Shown: positions 1-12,550 of the stretch, one piece after another
Layout: each line of letters starts with the position of its first letter
Numbering within the stretch: the stretch's first letter is position 1
Origin: Gryganskiella cystojenkinii
Taxonomy: Eukaryota; Mortierellomycota; Mortierellomycetes; Mortierellales; Mortierellaceae
Direction of reading: 5' to 3'
Length of the DNA: 64,000 bases
Assembly (NCBI GenBank): GCA_015852425.1
Contig: JAAAIG010000090.1
Location: forward strand, 1-64,000
Program-made: the position numbers and the translations under genes
The notes under the pieces: generated by a model
Told to the model about the DNA's origin: nothing
The model's input: only the letters and a program-made list of their open reading frames with translations
Database searches by the model: none

Positions 1-161
1 GCTCACAATCCCCTCAGCCCTTCTGAGTCTACTTTCCTTCTTTCCTTGCCGCCACTTCCAAACGTCCTCAACGCTGCTGTTTTCCACTCTTCACTTGCCT
101 TGACCACTCCCTCTGTTGCTACTCAATTGTCCTGTCGCTCATTCTCGCTCCCTTCATCAAA

Positions 162-1653
162 ATGGTCAAACTATCGGCTTTCGCTCTTCTCTCTATTTCA
201 GCCTCCTTGCTGTGCCTCGAGGCTGTGATGGTCGACGCCAAGTCGTCTCACCACCACAAACCCAAACCTAACCCAGGTGCCTGTTTCTTAACCGTTCCCA
301 AGGACCCACTCTCGGCCAAAGGTCTCGCCACTCCCTACATTTTAAAAAAGGGGAACTGTGACCAAACCATCGCGAACCAGCAAGTGTTTGTCGAAGCCAC
401 GGTGTTTGACCTTGACAATCATACCTTCGGCGTGTACCATCCTTTAGTTATTAACGAGGGTAAAAAAAATTATGTTGAACTTCTCCTGTAGCCCTCTTCG
501 CCTCTCTGTCTGACACCTCTTTCTCCCTATTTTCGTTCCTGCCTTCCTCTCATCTCTTATCATCGATTTTATTTTTGTTTTCTCGTCAAGAACAGGTACC
601 AAAGCCGGTATTGCACCTGTTATCCCAAAGTTGCCCAAAAACGCGGTGGTCGCACTCTGGTTCGGAGCCAATGCTAATTCCGTGACGCTCCTGGCCACGG
701 ACAAGACCTCGCTCAGGTCTTGCACCAACGGATTGTCGAGTACCGACATTTTTGGCCAGGTCGCTTTTTGCAATGCGGAATACTTCTTCAGAAAAGTTCA
801 CGAAGCCGACAAGGCCGGAAAGGGCGTCGTCATCCCACCCATCGGAGTCGACGTGCACGGGAAGCCCTGCCCAACCACTCGTCATTTCGGTATCGTTGAC
901 CAGGACCAGAGTGATAACGTAATCACGACCTATTTGCAGACGAGCAAGTATTTTGCTCAGAACACGGCTCAGAACCGTAAAAAATGGAAAAAGACTGAGA
1001 TTATCAGCAACGGGTCTGATAATGCCCTGGTGGCCGAATTCTTGGACCCTGTAAGTCGCTCTTTTATCAGTCATCGATACTTTGAATCTCTTTATTCCTT
1101 TTCGGTATCTCATCCTCTCTCATCCCCCTCGTATCCTTGCATTAACTTCATAAAATAGGTCCTGAAATGCACTCCCTTCAAGGCTCCCTCGCTCATGGAA
1201 TCCAACGTCTTGCTCGGTTCAATGGCTCTGAACGAGCTCCATGCAACCCGCCAGCTCTCACCTGTTGCGTTGATCCCTTCTGACGATCCCATGGTCCTCT
1301 CGAATGGTAAGCTCTCCATCCGAAAGGTGAACGCATACCGAAAAGGTGTTTCTCAGACTTTGATTCACCATCTCAGTCAAGCGACCGCCAAGAGCTACTG
1401 TGAGGATTACGGTCATGTGGCCCCCAGTTATATCCAATCGATCCAGAAACAACTTGTGAAGGGTCCCTCGCCTGACACCGGAGCTGCGAATAACCTGCTC
1501 ACGTTTATGGGTCAACGTTATGCGGCTTCTTGGACCAACCTCGGTTGTGACAAAGTCTTGAAGAAGACCTCGGATATCACTGTCACGACCGACAAGAAGG
1601 GTGTCGCCATCAAGGTCCATTTCCATCAATCCAAACCTGTTAAAGGAAAATAG
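162..1653 (+). CDS. Secreted protein of unknown function (415 aa)
   Basis: Three exons (162-459, 596-1050, 1159-1653) sum to 1248 nt, a whole number of codons, with GT-AG borders. The N-terminus reads as a signal peptide (MVKLSAFALLSISASLLCLE), followed by a short His/Lys/Pro stretch (SSHHHKPKPNPG) and a globular-looking body with scattered cysteines. The ATG at 162 follows a pyrimidine-rich leader. No transmembrane segment or GPI-like tail is visible after the signal, so the product is probably released or wall-associated. I recognise no enzyme motif or family. Confidence is high that it is a real secreted-protein gene; the function is unknown. Confidence 0.8.
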
Positions 1654-1924
1654 AGCGGAACTGCCCACATGATTACTTCTCAAATCTATGCAAAGGTTGA
1701 ACAAAATTACCTCGCGACTTTATTTTCTCTCGAGGAATGAATGGATTAGGTTGACCATGAAGTGATTGCGAAGTAATGTACAGACTATTTACAATGGTCA
1801 GCCAAGCTAGGGCTCGCGAATATGTGCGTATACGCGAATGTGCGAGCGAGATAGTGAGAGAAATCGGAAGGCAAGAGAATGGAAAAAAGTGATTGAATAA
1901 GTCCGAGTCTCAGGATGATCGGCC

Positions 1925-2601
1925 CTAGACGTCGTAAAGATCCAAGAGGTCAGACCAGGAAACTTCATTGACCTTCAGAGTATCACTAAGGACTTGCAGA
2001 TGTTCAAGAGTGACAACATTCTTGACGGGGCTCCTTATTACGCCATCTACGCCATCCGAATTATTTTTGTCGACACTAAAGTTTTCTCCATGGGACGAGC
2101 CGTTGCATTGGCTATGATTGCCAGCATCTTGGTCGATCTCGTTTGGACTGACGATGGGATTGTCGACAGTCGCGTTGACACGATTGGTTTTAATTTCGTC
2201 CGCAGGACCGAAAATGCCATATAATGACGACGAAGGGGAGAAAGTTGAATGATCGATACGGCGATAGTAACTGTCAAGAGACTTGAGTTCGCTAACAGCA
2301 GTGTTGTTGTTGCCGCTACCATCGTTGTCAAAGCGGATGAAACTGTTTGTGTCAGCAGCCGGACCAGTCTCAAGCTTATCCCGGCGGCTGCGGTCTGTGT
2401 CGCTGCTGCGACCGTCGATACTGTCAAAGGTGATCAAACTGTCAGTGGCATTATCAAGGACCTTGCTAGTGTCTTCTGCGCTGATGTCGCTGTTGCTTTC
2501 AAAAATGTGGCCAATAGTGGTAGAATCAATACCAAGATCAGCATCGGCCCCCTCCTGGATGATGATGCCGTTAACGTTGCTGCTGCTGCTGCTGCTGCCG
2601 C

Positions 2602-2638
<37 letters not shown>

Positions 2639-3274
2639 GCTGGGGTTCATGTGGAAGAGATCGTCGTAGTTGGTTTTGCTGTTGGGCAGGTAGTTGAGGC
2701 CACTTCCAAGACTCGAGTTGGCAACCCGATTGATTTCATGCGACGGCTCATCTTCAGAGAAATCAATGAGTGCAGCTTCATCCTTGTCCTTGTCCTTGTC
2801 CTTGCCCTCGTCCTCGTCCTTGCCCTTGTTTCGCTCTGGCTCAGAGTCCCACTGCAAGAACAACAGATCCTTGCCCTTGTCGGTGCTGGGACCAGAATCC
2901 CATTCTAACAACAGCTCCTTGTTCAATGGTTTCTCCTCCATAGAGGGCTTGATAAACTTTGAGAAATCAAGATCCAAAAGGTCGTTCAAGACCGAATAGA
3001 ACGGTTGCGTGATCTCTACAGAGTTTTTTGCCACCAGAGCCGTCGATTTTGTGTCGGTCAGATCCAGTAGCAAAGTCGGCGACGTAGACCTAGTCTCTAA
3101 GGAACCTTGCACAGTCGTGGCACAGCTCGTGCCACCGTCATCGTTAGGACTTAACAGATTCAGTTCTGATTCTCGTTCCTGCTTCGGTTCTGGTCCATGG
3201 ACCGGGACCTGTCCTGTCGTGAGAGCCAGAGCCGAGGAAGCAGAAGTAGAGAGAGACGAAGACGAAGAAGAAGG

Positions 3275-3311
<37 letters not shown>

Positions 3312-3988
3312 GGAGGGAGTCGAGTTTCTTTGATCACTGATTTGGCAGTTGGATTGACGACTGGCACAGCGTGACCCTTGGACCGAAGAGAGCTTGTCAC
3401 AGATGAGACTTGCAAAGGTTTGACCTTTTCATGCACAAAGGCTACCCACTCCTGCTGAGTGACCAAAGGTGACGATCCTTGTTCGAGTCCGGGATGCACT
3501 CCAGGTGGACAAGCTGACCGAAGACGACTGGCTCGGTGGCGTGCATATGGAATGTTGTTGCTGCCGCTGAGACTGATGCTGTTACCATATGGATAGGCAG
3601 ACTGTTGCTGATACACGGGAGGACCGAATCGACCAGTAGAGATATCACCACCGCCAGCCCTGTAGTTATTGTTATTGTTGTTGTTATAGTACGTCATGTT
3701 GGACTGGCTGAAGGTAGCAGAAATGGCAGCACTTGACCGGTACATGTCGCCGTTTCTGGACAGACTGCTGCTTTGAAAGTTGTAAGCGGTGGCCCGAGAA
3801 GTGTTGCCTTGACCACGCCTGAACATGTGGCGAGTCGTTGTTGAGCGAGTTGTGGTTGAGCTCGTGGCCGTTGAGAGCACCCGTGGATCGATTCGAGCGG
3901 GTGTTGCGGACGAAAGAGGCAGAGGAGCCTGGTGGGGTTTTGAAGGGCTCAAGGCCCATTCATCGTCGGAGAGCGGGTGGAAAGCCAT
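1925..3988 (-). CDS. Large disordered protein with clathrin-box-like motifs (687 aa)
   Basis: Single-exon ORF from ATG at 3988. It is dominated by low complexity: poly-Ala (encoded near 3270-3310), poly-Asn then poly-Ser (near 2580-2640), and a Lys/Asp run (near 2780-2830). Between these are repeated short acidic-hydrophobic motifs: LLLDLTD, LLDLDFSK, ALIDFSEDE and, at the very C-terminus, SDLLDLYDV. LLDLD fits the clathrin box (L-hydrophobic-polar-hydrophobic-acidic) and the others are close variants. A better conserved-looking patch (PPGVHPGLEQ, QQEWVAFVHEKVKPL) lies near residues 160-190. A role in endocytic adaptor binding is inference; no folded domain is recognised. Confidence 0.75.
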
Positions 3989-5147
3989 CTCTCCGGAGAG
4001 TTATAGGCGTGGCAAAAGGAGGATTTAAGAATGCTTGGATATGAGGTGACCTGGTGGAGATGGCTAGCAGCCAGGCGGCCGCAACGGGAAGAACAACAAC
4101 AACAGCAACAGCTATCTCGAGGGGAGAGGCAGAAGAGGTTAGTGCTACGAAAGCAAAGTGAAGTGGGTGCTGGAGCGACTATGGAGACGAAACTATGAGC
4201 TTGATATGTTGCAAATGGGTGGTTGAAGCTTAAATGGAGCAAAAGGAGAATGGCTTAATTAACAGGGGTTGCTTTATGGGGTGTTTGACCAGATTAATTG
4301 AGCTGAAGGAGGGTGGGGCTCTCTGATTCGTTGGGGAGACTCAAAGATGGATGGATGGGTGTGTGGCTGAAAGAGAAAGGGGAGGATTGAGGAATGAAAG
4401 GGTAAATGAGGTGATGGAAGCAGGGAAGGACAACGACCGCCCTTGGTAACCTCGCCCTCCAAGCAGTTTGGGACAGTCACAGTGTCCTTGGGATTAAATT
4501 GGTGGCCACATCAAAACAGCACTAAGAGAGAAACGAGGTCCAGGTCAAGAGCCGCCTTTTGGAGCAAGAACGGATCCCAAAAGGCAGGCGTCGCTGGCTA
4601 GCTGGAGAGAACCATCATCCTTGAAGATACCGCATCGAAAGAAAGAAAAAAAAAGTCTATCTTGAACTAACAAAGTCACAGAGTCATAAACACCACCCTG
4701 ATCTGGACTAAGCGACATGCAGCAAAGGGCCGTGTTTGAGACTTTTCGAGGGCGTGTTTGGAAGCGAGGATTGAGTAGTCCATCAAACATGCAGTAATAA
4801 AGGAAAACCTTCGGTGTGTTTGTTTTTTGCCGCCCCCCTTTCGGGATCAGGCCTCCTTTTTCTCACTCATCACCCTCTGCGTTTCCTTTTCCCTTTTTTT
4901 CTCTCTCTCTCCTTTCACTTTCACTTTCTCTTCCTTTCGCTTCCACCTTTGGCCAACAATCCTCAATCTTTTTCAGCAACTGAAAACAAACAATAAATCA
5001 CCGTCAAGTATTACCATTTTCCTTTCCCTTCTCCTTCCCCTCCACCTTGCCCTTTTAATCCGCAACCATTCTCGTCAATTGCATATATCAAAAAGAACCT
5101 TCAGGATCAACTCTCTTTTTATTCTCTCTTTTCTCTACTGACCCAAT
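3989..5147. promoter_or_regulatory. Divergent intergenic region, no gene seen
   Basis: This stretch separates two divergently transcribed genes and should hold both promoters. The part next to 5148 is strongly pyrimidine-rich (about 4850-5140), as is common in fungal 5' leaders. The short ORFs here have no recognisable domain, signal or conserved motif. Confidence 0.4.
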
Positions 5148-7017
5148 ATGGCTCACCCTGCATCTTCTTCAGTCTTCAGTCTTACCTTTTCAACCCAAAA
5201 GTCAAAGACAACGACAACAGCAGACGGCGGTAGTAGTAGTAGTAGTAGTAGTCGACCGCATGAAAGGACGTTATCCTCAAGACGGAAGGGTGGATCAGGA
5301 TCATTCCTGTTCAAGACGCCGTTCCACACTAATGGAAATATCAAGCGTCGTCCCTTACAATGGAGGCGAACACTTTTCCACCTCACCTGTTTGATATCCA
5401 CCATCTTCACAATCGTCAAACTCTCAAACGTACGATCGGTACGACCGGACGGACAAAAAAATGGATTCGGAGGAGGCACTCAGGTAAATGAACAACAAAA
5501 TTGAAAAAAAAGGGCCTTTTCGTCAGTTGTCATGTCGACTTCATTATCCAATTTAACGGATAAGGACAACCCTTTAAGAAAGAGAAGAGAGAGCTGTGTT
5601 TTATTTTTGGAAACCCATGCATACTTGTTATTCGGGTCGTGTGCCCTTTAATGTTACTTGCATCATTGGTAACTGACGACATGAATATTTTGTTTTTTTT
5701 TGTTGAACGATTGGGCGATTTTTATTTTAGTACCTGACCGTCATCGGATTGCTCATTACGGCGATTATGTTCCTGTCTGCTTTGATCGTGGACTTGACTC
5801 AATCCTCACGTAAGTTGCGGACAAAAGATCGACGTACACCATCTCAGGAATGCGTCTCTTTGCAGCCAGTTCGCAGAACGAAGAGAGAGATACAGAGAGG
5901 AGGAAAAACCTGCTTTCGTCATAGTGTTCCAAAAATCCGAAAGAAAATTTCGTTTCCGAAAGGGTTTTGTGTAGCAAACAGGAGTAGGAGACCCATTTTT
6001 TGTTCAAGGGAAGGAGACAGTTTCTCCAAACCACATCACACGAGTCGCACATTTATGAACGGGAAAACATGTCTGCTTGTGGGGTTGTGCGAGAAAGAAT
6101 GATAGGCTCATGTGAATACCAAAAGATATTATTCGCAGATCCCAAAAAACAAAACCTTAAGCTCGTGCAAAAAAAGCGAAAAAAAAATCAACTGGCCCCC
6201 TGACTCTGATTCCATTCTCCTGTCGTCGCATTTTGATACTGTTAGGTGTGTTGCGACTCAAGAACACAATCCTTCCCCTCATTGTACCGGTGAGCGAGAT
6301 CGAGCCCCAATGCAAAAGAAAAAAATATTCTGGAGAGTACTATTTCTTATGCTCAACGCGACAACACTTTTACTGTCATCATTAGATCGAATTCTCTGTC
6401 GGGAGCCTTTATTGGACCCTCGTCTATCTCAGTCCATTCCACATCTACACCGACGGCGACAGATAGTAAGTATACGCCACAGCTCCTTGTCAAGTCGAAG
6501 TTAACAGTTTTTTTGAAATATCTTAGAACAATCGAAGCCAACTCATTGTTCTTATTCAATTTTTGGATTTAGCATACCTCTCTGGTTGGATGTCCAGATG
6601 CACGGGTTTCCCTTCCTCTTTGTCATGATCGAGATGTTCATGCTCTCTGATTCCTTCCAAGTCCGCAGGCGGACTGATTTTGTCAACATTTTTTTGTTTG
6701 CTACCTTTTACATATCTTGGTCAAGTATTTGTGCACACATGAACGGAGAATGGGCAAGTAAAAATATCCCCCTAGATGCGGAGTGGTGCAGCAAACCCGC
6801 CGACCTTGTCTAGAGACCATTCTTCTAATATTCTCCATTTCTTATGACTTTTCCAACTCAGCCATATCCAATTCTCCAGAACATCGTTTGCCCATGGCAG
6901 CGCCTTCGTACTATGTGCTTTAGCGCTTTTACGACTCTTTGTGCGCATGTTGTCATCATGGAAACTCATATTGCCGTCCGCGCCAAGGTCGCTGTGGCTA
7001 AATCGCTATCAAAATAG
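5148..7017 (+). CDS. FAR-17a/AIG1-type membrane protein (ADTRP-like hydrolase), 291 aa
   Basis: Six exons: 5148-5483, 5731-5809, 6246-6289, 6386-6465, 6573-6753, 6862-7017 (876 nt with stop). The family signature is assembled across the junctions: QYLTVIGLL, LKNTILPLIVP, IEFSVGSLYWTL, YIPLWLDVQMHGFP, and EWPYPILQ near the end. Human AIG1 and ADTRP are multi-pass membrane threonine hydrolases of fatty-acid esters of hydroxy fatty acids, using a conserved Thr and His; here these would be T115 (in YLT) and H190 (in QMHGFP). The N-terminal ~75 residues are Ser/Thr/Lys-rich and probably cytosolic, before a first membrane segment (TLFHLTCLISTIFTIV). The fifth intron has a GC donor (GCAAGT), the only one that keeps the WPYP motif in frame. 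Enzyme activity is inferred from the family. Confidence 0.88.
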
Positions 7018-7227
7018 ATATAAACTTCAACAGTCGTCTGTTCTGAATAACCCGTGTCATCTCTGGAATAGACACAAGACATCCAAAAAAAATGATAAAT
7101 GTTGAAAAGTTTTAATACTGTAGCGAGCAAAATGTCTTTTTGTCTTCGGCGAGTCAATGAACCGGAGCGGGGGGATATCATGAGTTGAAAAAAGGCGAAG
7201 AAGCATGCTGAGGTGATTGATATTCCC

Positions 7228-9336
7228 TCATGCGCCTAATCGCTGAATACGTTCCACCAATTGTGTGATTCGTCCATCGATCATCTCAATGTTCTTTTGG
7301 ATCGCAGCGTCGTTCTCGGACAGACTTTCCTGAAGTTTGGTCGAGACTGTATCCAATCCCTTGAGCTCCTCACTGATCTTGGTCTGCTCTCCAGAAATCA
7401 TCTTGATCGAATCCGAAAAGACAGCGGCCTCAGCATGAAGTCCCTTCAATCCCTTTAGCCTCGTGACCAAGACGGGTGCGAGCGACACCAAAGGGTCGAT
7501 CTTGTCCACCAACTCGAACAGTGTATTAATCTGCAAAAACAAAAGAATAATTTCATGGTCAAAATACAATATTCCTCTCTGAAATCTCGATCTACCATTT
7601 GCTCACGCTTTGAGACCTACCTTATTTTCTGCTTCAGCACTGATGCCAGTTGCGGTCGCGTCTTTGGCCTGGAGTTCCTGCACACGCTCCAGCTCTACTG
7701 TCACCACCTTCAAGCGACGAGAAAGCTGTTCCAACTGGCGAGGCTGAACAAGAATGTTGATATGTTGCTCCAGTTTTTCAACTGTTCCAACCAGCGAGGA
7801 CTAAATACATATAAAAGTCAGTTAGTAAGCCGATTATACCAACAAGGGTCCTTCAAATCGAAACAAACAAGGTTCGTAGTGCCCCATACCCCTGATTGCA
7901 TCTGTGTTGAGCCAACGGCCTTTTCGAGGACGGCGATTCTCTCAGCCAATTCTGCAGTTTTAGTTGCCGTGTGAAGTCTGGCATTATCTGGACTGTAGTA
8001 GAGTTCGTACGTAACGCTCTAATATCCGATAGCAGCAGGTGGTGGTATTAGATCTTCAATACAATTATAGGTACCAGCTAACAGTAAACGTAGTAAATCT
8101 TGCTCCAATGCAATAGTTACCTTTCCGTCTCCAACAGGCTCGACAGCATCCGCCTTGGAAGTGGCGGGGTCCTCAGTTTCTGCGGAGGAGATAGCCATGT
8201 GCTTCATGGCTTGGAGTTGTTGCAGGAGTCTCTTTCCAGTATCCGTTTGCTTGATAAGGCCTTCTCCGGAGAGAACTCCGTTAGCAGAACCATCGCCTAA
8301 AGTCTGTCCAATCTCTGTCAGATCCTGCTCCAATGATTTGACGTGCGACATCAGGTCCTTGTGCGAAATCTCTCCGCCAGCCAACTCAGCTCCTTGCTTT
8401 CATTTCCCATCGGCAGGCAGCACGTAAAAGTATAATGTGGTTAATAAGGCGAGCCCAACAAAATAAAAAAAAAAAACTCACTCACTTTGTTGACATGTGC
8501 CACGAGGGCGATCACACTGCGAAGGAACAAACAGCCTTTCAAAATGCCGTCGTTTCCATCTTGTACTCTTACCTGCTGATTCAACTCTGCTTCTTGTCCG
8601 AGTTCCTTGACTTCGTACATGAGACGACGCAACTTTTGGATAGGTGTCTCGTTGAGGATCATGTCCTTGGGCAAGATCTCATACTCTGAGCTCTCCAGGT
8701 TTGGTCTCCTGACAAACGTGCGGTACATGGCTTTCTTTCGCTTGTTGAGTCTGTCCGAAAAATCTGGTCGTTAGGAAAGAGCGCAGAGAGTGGACAAGAG
8801 TAAGTGTCGGAACAACGCACGGGGGTTCATTACGTCGTTGGTCGGTGGCAAACGGTTCCTGAGAAAAGTCAAAGAATTACCAGCAGACGAATTATCTACG
8901 ACACAGTCCTTGAAACGGGCAGCAGCATCCTTGACAGAGACCGCCGATCTATCAATGCCCTCTCTCTCCTCATCGCTTTCATAGTCCTAATGAGAAGGGG
9001 ACCGAGAAGAAAAAAGTCGGAATGCTTTAGAAAAAAAAAAGCTTGTTCCTGAAAAATAGACTTGAGCCATGGTGGCACGTCGAACTGTGAATGAATGAAA
9101 TACCTTGCTCTCCATGTCATGGATTCGAACGCCTCGGTCGCCAGTGTCATCCGTGGTCTCGTAGACATCGGGTTGCGTGTCCTATAGAAAGGATACAATA
9201 GTAGTCATCAAAAGACCAAGGTTAGAATGGCCAAAGGCTCTTGTTGCATGTGTTTGCCGAGAATGATCACTTTGAGTGCTTCCGAGAAAGGGTTATATCG
9301 TACAATATCTGGTAACGTGGAGTACTTGCTTGACAT
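7228..9336 (-). CDS. DCTN2: Dynactin subunit 2 (p50 dynamitin)
   Basis: Dynactin p50 forms the shoulder of the dynein activator dynactin; overproduction of the animal protein dissociates the complex. The first exon (9304-9336) encodes MSSKYSTLPDI, followed by DTQPDVYETTDD (9104-9181), the family's short N-terminal motif. Later exons (8881-8986; from 8763 downward) give FSDRLNKRKKAMYRTF, then the long coiled coil, including SVTYELYYSPDNARLH (family hallmark VTYEL) and a C-terminal exon (7228-7530) ending in TQLVERIQRLGA. Around 8486-8573 two in-frame models are possible: splicing a 56-nt intron (8517-8572), or reading through it with a different next acceptor. It shares a 356-bp upstream region with the divergent RIB7 gene. 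Confidence 0.9.
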
Positions 9337-9692
9337 TGTGAGGAAAATGTGTTTGTCAAGGAGAAATGAAAGAAAGAGGATGGATGGGAGAAAGACTAGC
9401 AATAAAGAGGAACAGGAAAGCAAAAGATGAGGGTGAGATGAGCATTGCCTCGAGTGAGAGGAAGGGGGATAAACCGTGTGACTGACAGAGTCCCCAGGAG
9501 AGGAGTGACTGACTGCCAATTGGCGCACGCGCAGAGGACGCGACTCTCATTTTTTCGTCTTTGACAAACCCTCCTTTTCTGATCAGTTTTTAGACATTCG
9601 CCCTTCTCTTTCCTTTACTTTCTTCTCTTTGAATTCACATTCGCCATCTCTCTCGTTTCCCATTCTCACATTCATTCTCATTTCAAACGCAA
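9337..9692. promoter_or_regulatory. Bidirectional promoter region DCTN2 / RIB7
   Basis: 356 bp between two divergent start codons. The RIB7 side is very pyrimidine-rich (about 9550-9690). No TATA box is evident. It must serve both genes unless upstream UTR exons extend further. Confidence 0.5.
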
Positions 9693-10883
9693 ATGTCGAT
9701 ATATGACTTTCTCTCAAAACTCTCATTCTTACCAAACTCCGGCACAGTGTCTTCACCCCATGTCACACTCACGTTTGCGCAGAGCCTCGACGGCAAGATA
9801 GCAGGAAGTCAAGGTCGTCAGCTCATCCTCAGCGGACCCGAATCCATGAAAGCGACTCACATGTAATACACTTTCTTTCGACTTGAATTTTCCGATTTGA
9901 TATCTCTACTTCTGTCCTCTCTGCCACATGGATCGAGGGTCAGATCCAGCAAAAAAAAAAAAAAAAATCGTATTAAAAGCTGATATTTGGTCATCGCTCC
10001 GGGAAACATTCTTAGCCTTCGCAACAGACATGATGCCATCCTGGTAGGCATTGGTACAGTTCTCAACGATAACCCTCGACTTACTGGTAAGAAGCGGATC
10101 AGTTCTTTTATGAGCACACGCATGGGATCTCATAAAAAGATGACGACCGACTCACATTCACCCCTCTGCACATCCCACAGTTCGTTTGGAGGCAGAGGAT
10201 CTCTCGGGTCAAGACAATCAGATCCGGCACCCTCAGCCGGTGATCCTCGATAGTGAATTACGGTTTCCGACAACAGCAAAGCTACTGCTTCCAGAGTCAC
10301 CGACGAGGCCCTGGATCATTTCGAGCGCAGCAGGATACCAGAAGGAGACCAGAGCCAGACTTGAAGAACTCGGGGCAAAGATCTTTATTGTCGATTTGGA
10401 TTCTCAAGGTGAGAGAAAGAACTGCGACGGAAAGCCCGACTAAGGAAGGCGACAATGTTGCAGCATTAGCATGGAGATACTAACGTCCTCTCTTTTATGG
10501 TCAACAGGACATTTGTCAATCCCTCATATTTTATCGACATTACACAAGCAATCGATCCGGTCCCTGATGGTCGAGGGTGGTGCGGGCGTGATCTCGTCAT
10601 TTCTGAAATCAGGTTTGGTTCATTCAGTTCTGTTGACGATCGCTCCTGTTTACGTTGGCCAAGATGGTACCAGCGCAGTCCAAAAAGCGGAGGTAATTCT
10701 TTTTTGATCTTTGCTCTTGGGACGTGGGCCATAAATGATGCAATATTTCACCAACAAAGAGTCATTCACATTCTTTGCGAGGCTCTTCTTTTTCATTCGT
10801 AGGTTGTCCCAAGGTTCGAGACTATCTCATACCATCCTCTCGGTCGAGATGTTATGATGGTGGCCACACCAAGTTCTGGATAG
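9693..10883 (+). CDS. RIB7: Riboflavin biosynthesis reductase RIB7 (244 aa)
   Basis: RIB7 reduces 2,5-diamino-6-ribosylamino-4(3H)-pyrimidinone 5'-phosphate to the ribitylamino compound with NADPH, the second step of fungal riboflavin synthesis. Five exons (9693-9862, 10016-10086, 10181-10408, 10508-10692, 10803-10883) total 735 nt. Motifs of the RibD C-terminal/DHFR-like domain are clear: VTLTFAQSLDGKIAG, HDAILVGIGTVLNDNPRLT, QPVILDSELRFP, RSLMVEGGAGVISSFL, TIAPVYVGQDG, and the end LGRDVMMVATPSSG. The length matches the yeast enzyme (about 244 aa). The start ATG at 9693 follows a pyrimidine-rich leader. The gene looks intact. Confidence 0.95.
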
Positions 10884-11018
10884 GCTCACACGTTCTGAAT
10901 AAAGTAGCTTGGACTGAAATAGGGCACAAATTGGCTGCAAAAAGAAAAAGGGTAACAAATACTGTCTATGCTTTCTTTTGTCTATGGGATTGCACAAGAG
11001 GAAAAGAGAGTTCCTTGT

Positions 11019-12550
11019 CTAAATATCGGAGGTTTCGATTTCCAGTCTCCCCTCAAGCTCTTTCCGATCGCCTGAGCCCAACTTTTGGTCTTGCCTATCA
11101 TCCTCGTCCTGGTCCTCTTCCTCATAGTCTCCATCCAGATCGCCCCATCCATTCCACAGCAAGGAGAGTTCATGCCGCCTTGAGGCTAGGAGCACAACCG
11201 GGATCAGCGTGCAAGGCACCAGATACAACAAAGCCGGTTGTCCTTTCTGGCTCCACATCATCGCCACATAGGTTACTTGAAGTCCGATAAAGAATCCAAC
11301 GATCGCTGTAAGATGGTACCCCCAACGACCTCCCTTCCTCCACCACCATGTTGATTGCTGTTGTCCAGACTTGAGCATCATCGATGCCGATGCTGTGGTT
11401 AAGCCTCCAAGGGACGAGAGCAATCCCGTCGTGGACTGATCCTCCTCCAATCGAGCGTCACATTCCTTCAAGAACGTGACCAAGATCCCTGGCAAGACCA
11501 CATCTCCAAATCCCAAGATGGCTTCCCCATCACCGTTGAAGCTTGGAATCCTGAAAAGCATAGGAATAGTCTCCTTGACAGTCATGGCGGCTCCTGTTGC
11601 CGCGGCCACCATGATTGATTCACCAGATCGGGTCAAGTAAGGTGTTACAAACACGAAAAAGACATCGTAAACAAACGCCATCAAGAGGAGCAACGTTGGT
11701 GTGGACATGGATGAGGCCTTGAGGACCCTGAGCATCAATGTAATATTAAACCCTGTGAGATGGTATAAAAATATGACTATAGTCAGCGTTCGATTATCCT
11801 GTCATTTGTGGAGAGTGACGGTTGACATGGCCCAACGATCGCTTACCACCCATGATATTTTGAAGGATCCAGGCATGGCTAGTTACAAGAGAAGTTGTTC
11901 AAAAGGAGTCCGAGGAGGAATGAGGAGAGATGTTCTATCGCCTGACTTGTAGGGGACACAAAAAAGGGACAAAATGGCACAGTTGAGGTTTATTTCAAAC
12001 GTGGCACGTCGTTACCTTGTGTTTCGTTGCCAAAACCAAACGAGGACGAATAGAGCTGCAAAGGGGCCATGGCCGTACTCCTGTCTGATGCCGCATGAAT
12101 TCAGAATGCCTGGGGTGCACTGTTGAATGCTCACGAATGCACTCAGACAAAAGCAGAATAAACTCAGGTAGACTGGTTCATAAGAGGAGAATGGTAGAAG
12201 ACAAAAGGTTGTGAATATTGTACTGCTAGTCTTTATCAAGCCTTTGGCTTCTTTGTTTCGTTCGACTTGGTAAGTCTGGGTGTCTTGTTACCTAACACGT
12301 TGGCCCACATCCACATTGCCAAGAGCCCTATGCTTGCCGTGACAATGAACCCCAATGCATGGAGTTTAGTCAAAGCCACTGCCTCTCCACTCTCCTCCTT
12401 TTGTCGCTGTTCTTGTCGCTCCTCGACTGTGGTGTCTGCAGCGGCCAAGGTCGAAAGAGTGAGGACTGTGGTGGCCAAGAGCGCAAGCGGCAAAAGCGGT
12501 ACGGAGAGTAGGTGAGGGAGGTATATTGAAATGGTCTCAAAGACACTCAT
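11019..12550 (-). CDS. SPP: Signal peptide peptidase, intramembrane aspartyl protease (416 aa)
   Basis: SPP cleaves signal-peptide remnants and tail-anchored proteins within the ER membrane. Exons 12550-12292, 12241-12016, 11878-11847 and 11752-11019 sum to 1251 nt. Presenilin-family hallmarks are present: the first catalytic Asp in FVYDVFFVFVTP (about D202), the second in the GxGD motif ILGFGDVVLPG (about D256), and the PAL motif (QPALLYLVP) before the acidic cytosolic tail. The upstream RNTSHAWILQNIMG and TLMLRVLKA stretches also match the family. The N-terminal exon supplies a signal-like hydrophobic segment and a second membrane span. The first intron is only about 50 nt and lacks a pyrimidine tract, so that junction is the least certain. 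Confidence 0.92.

Noticed and set aside
2249..2908. Long plus-strand Val-rich ORFs opposite the disordered protein gene
   Set aside because: Shadows of poly-Asn, poly-Ser and Lys/Asp repeats on the other strand.
5749..6102. ORF with basic residues after the second exon of the FAR-17a gene
   Set aside because: It is exon 2 read through into its intron; family motifs resume only in the next exons.
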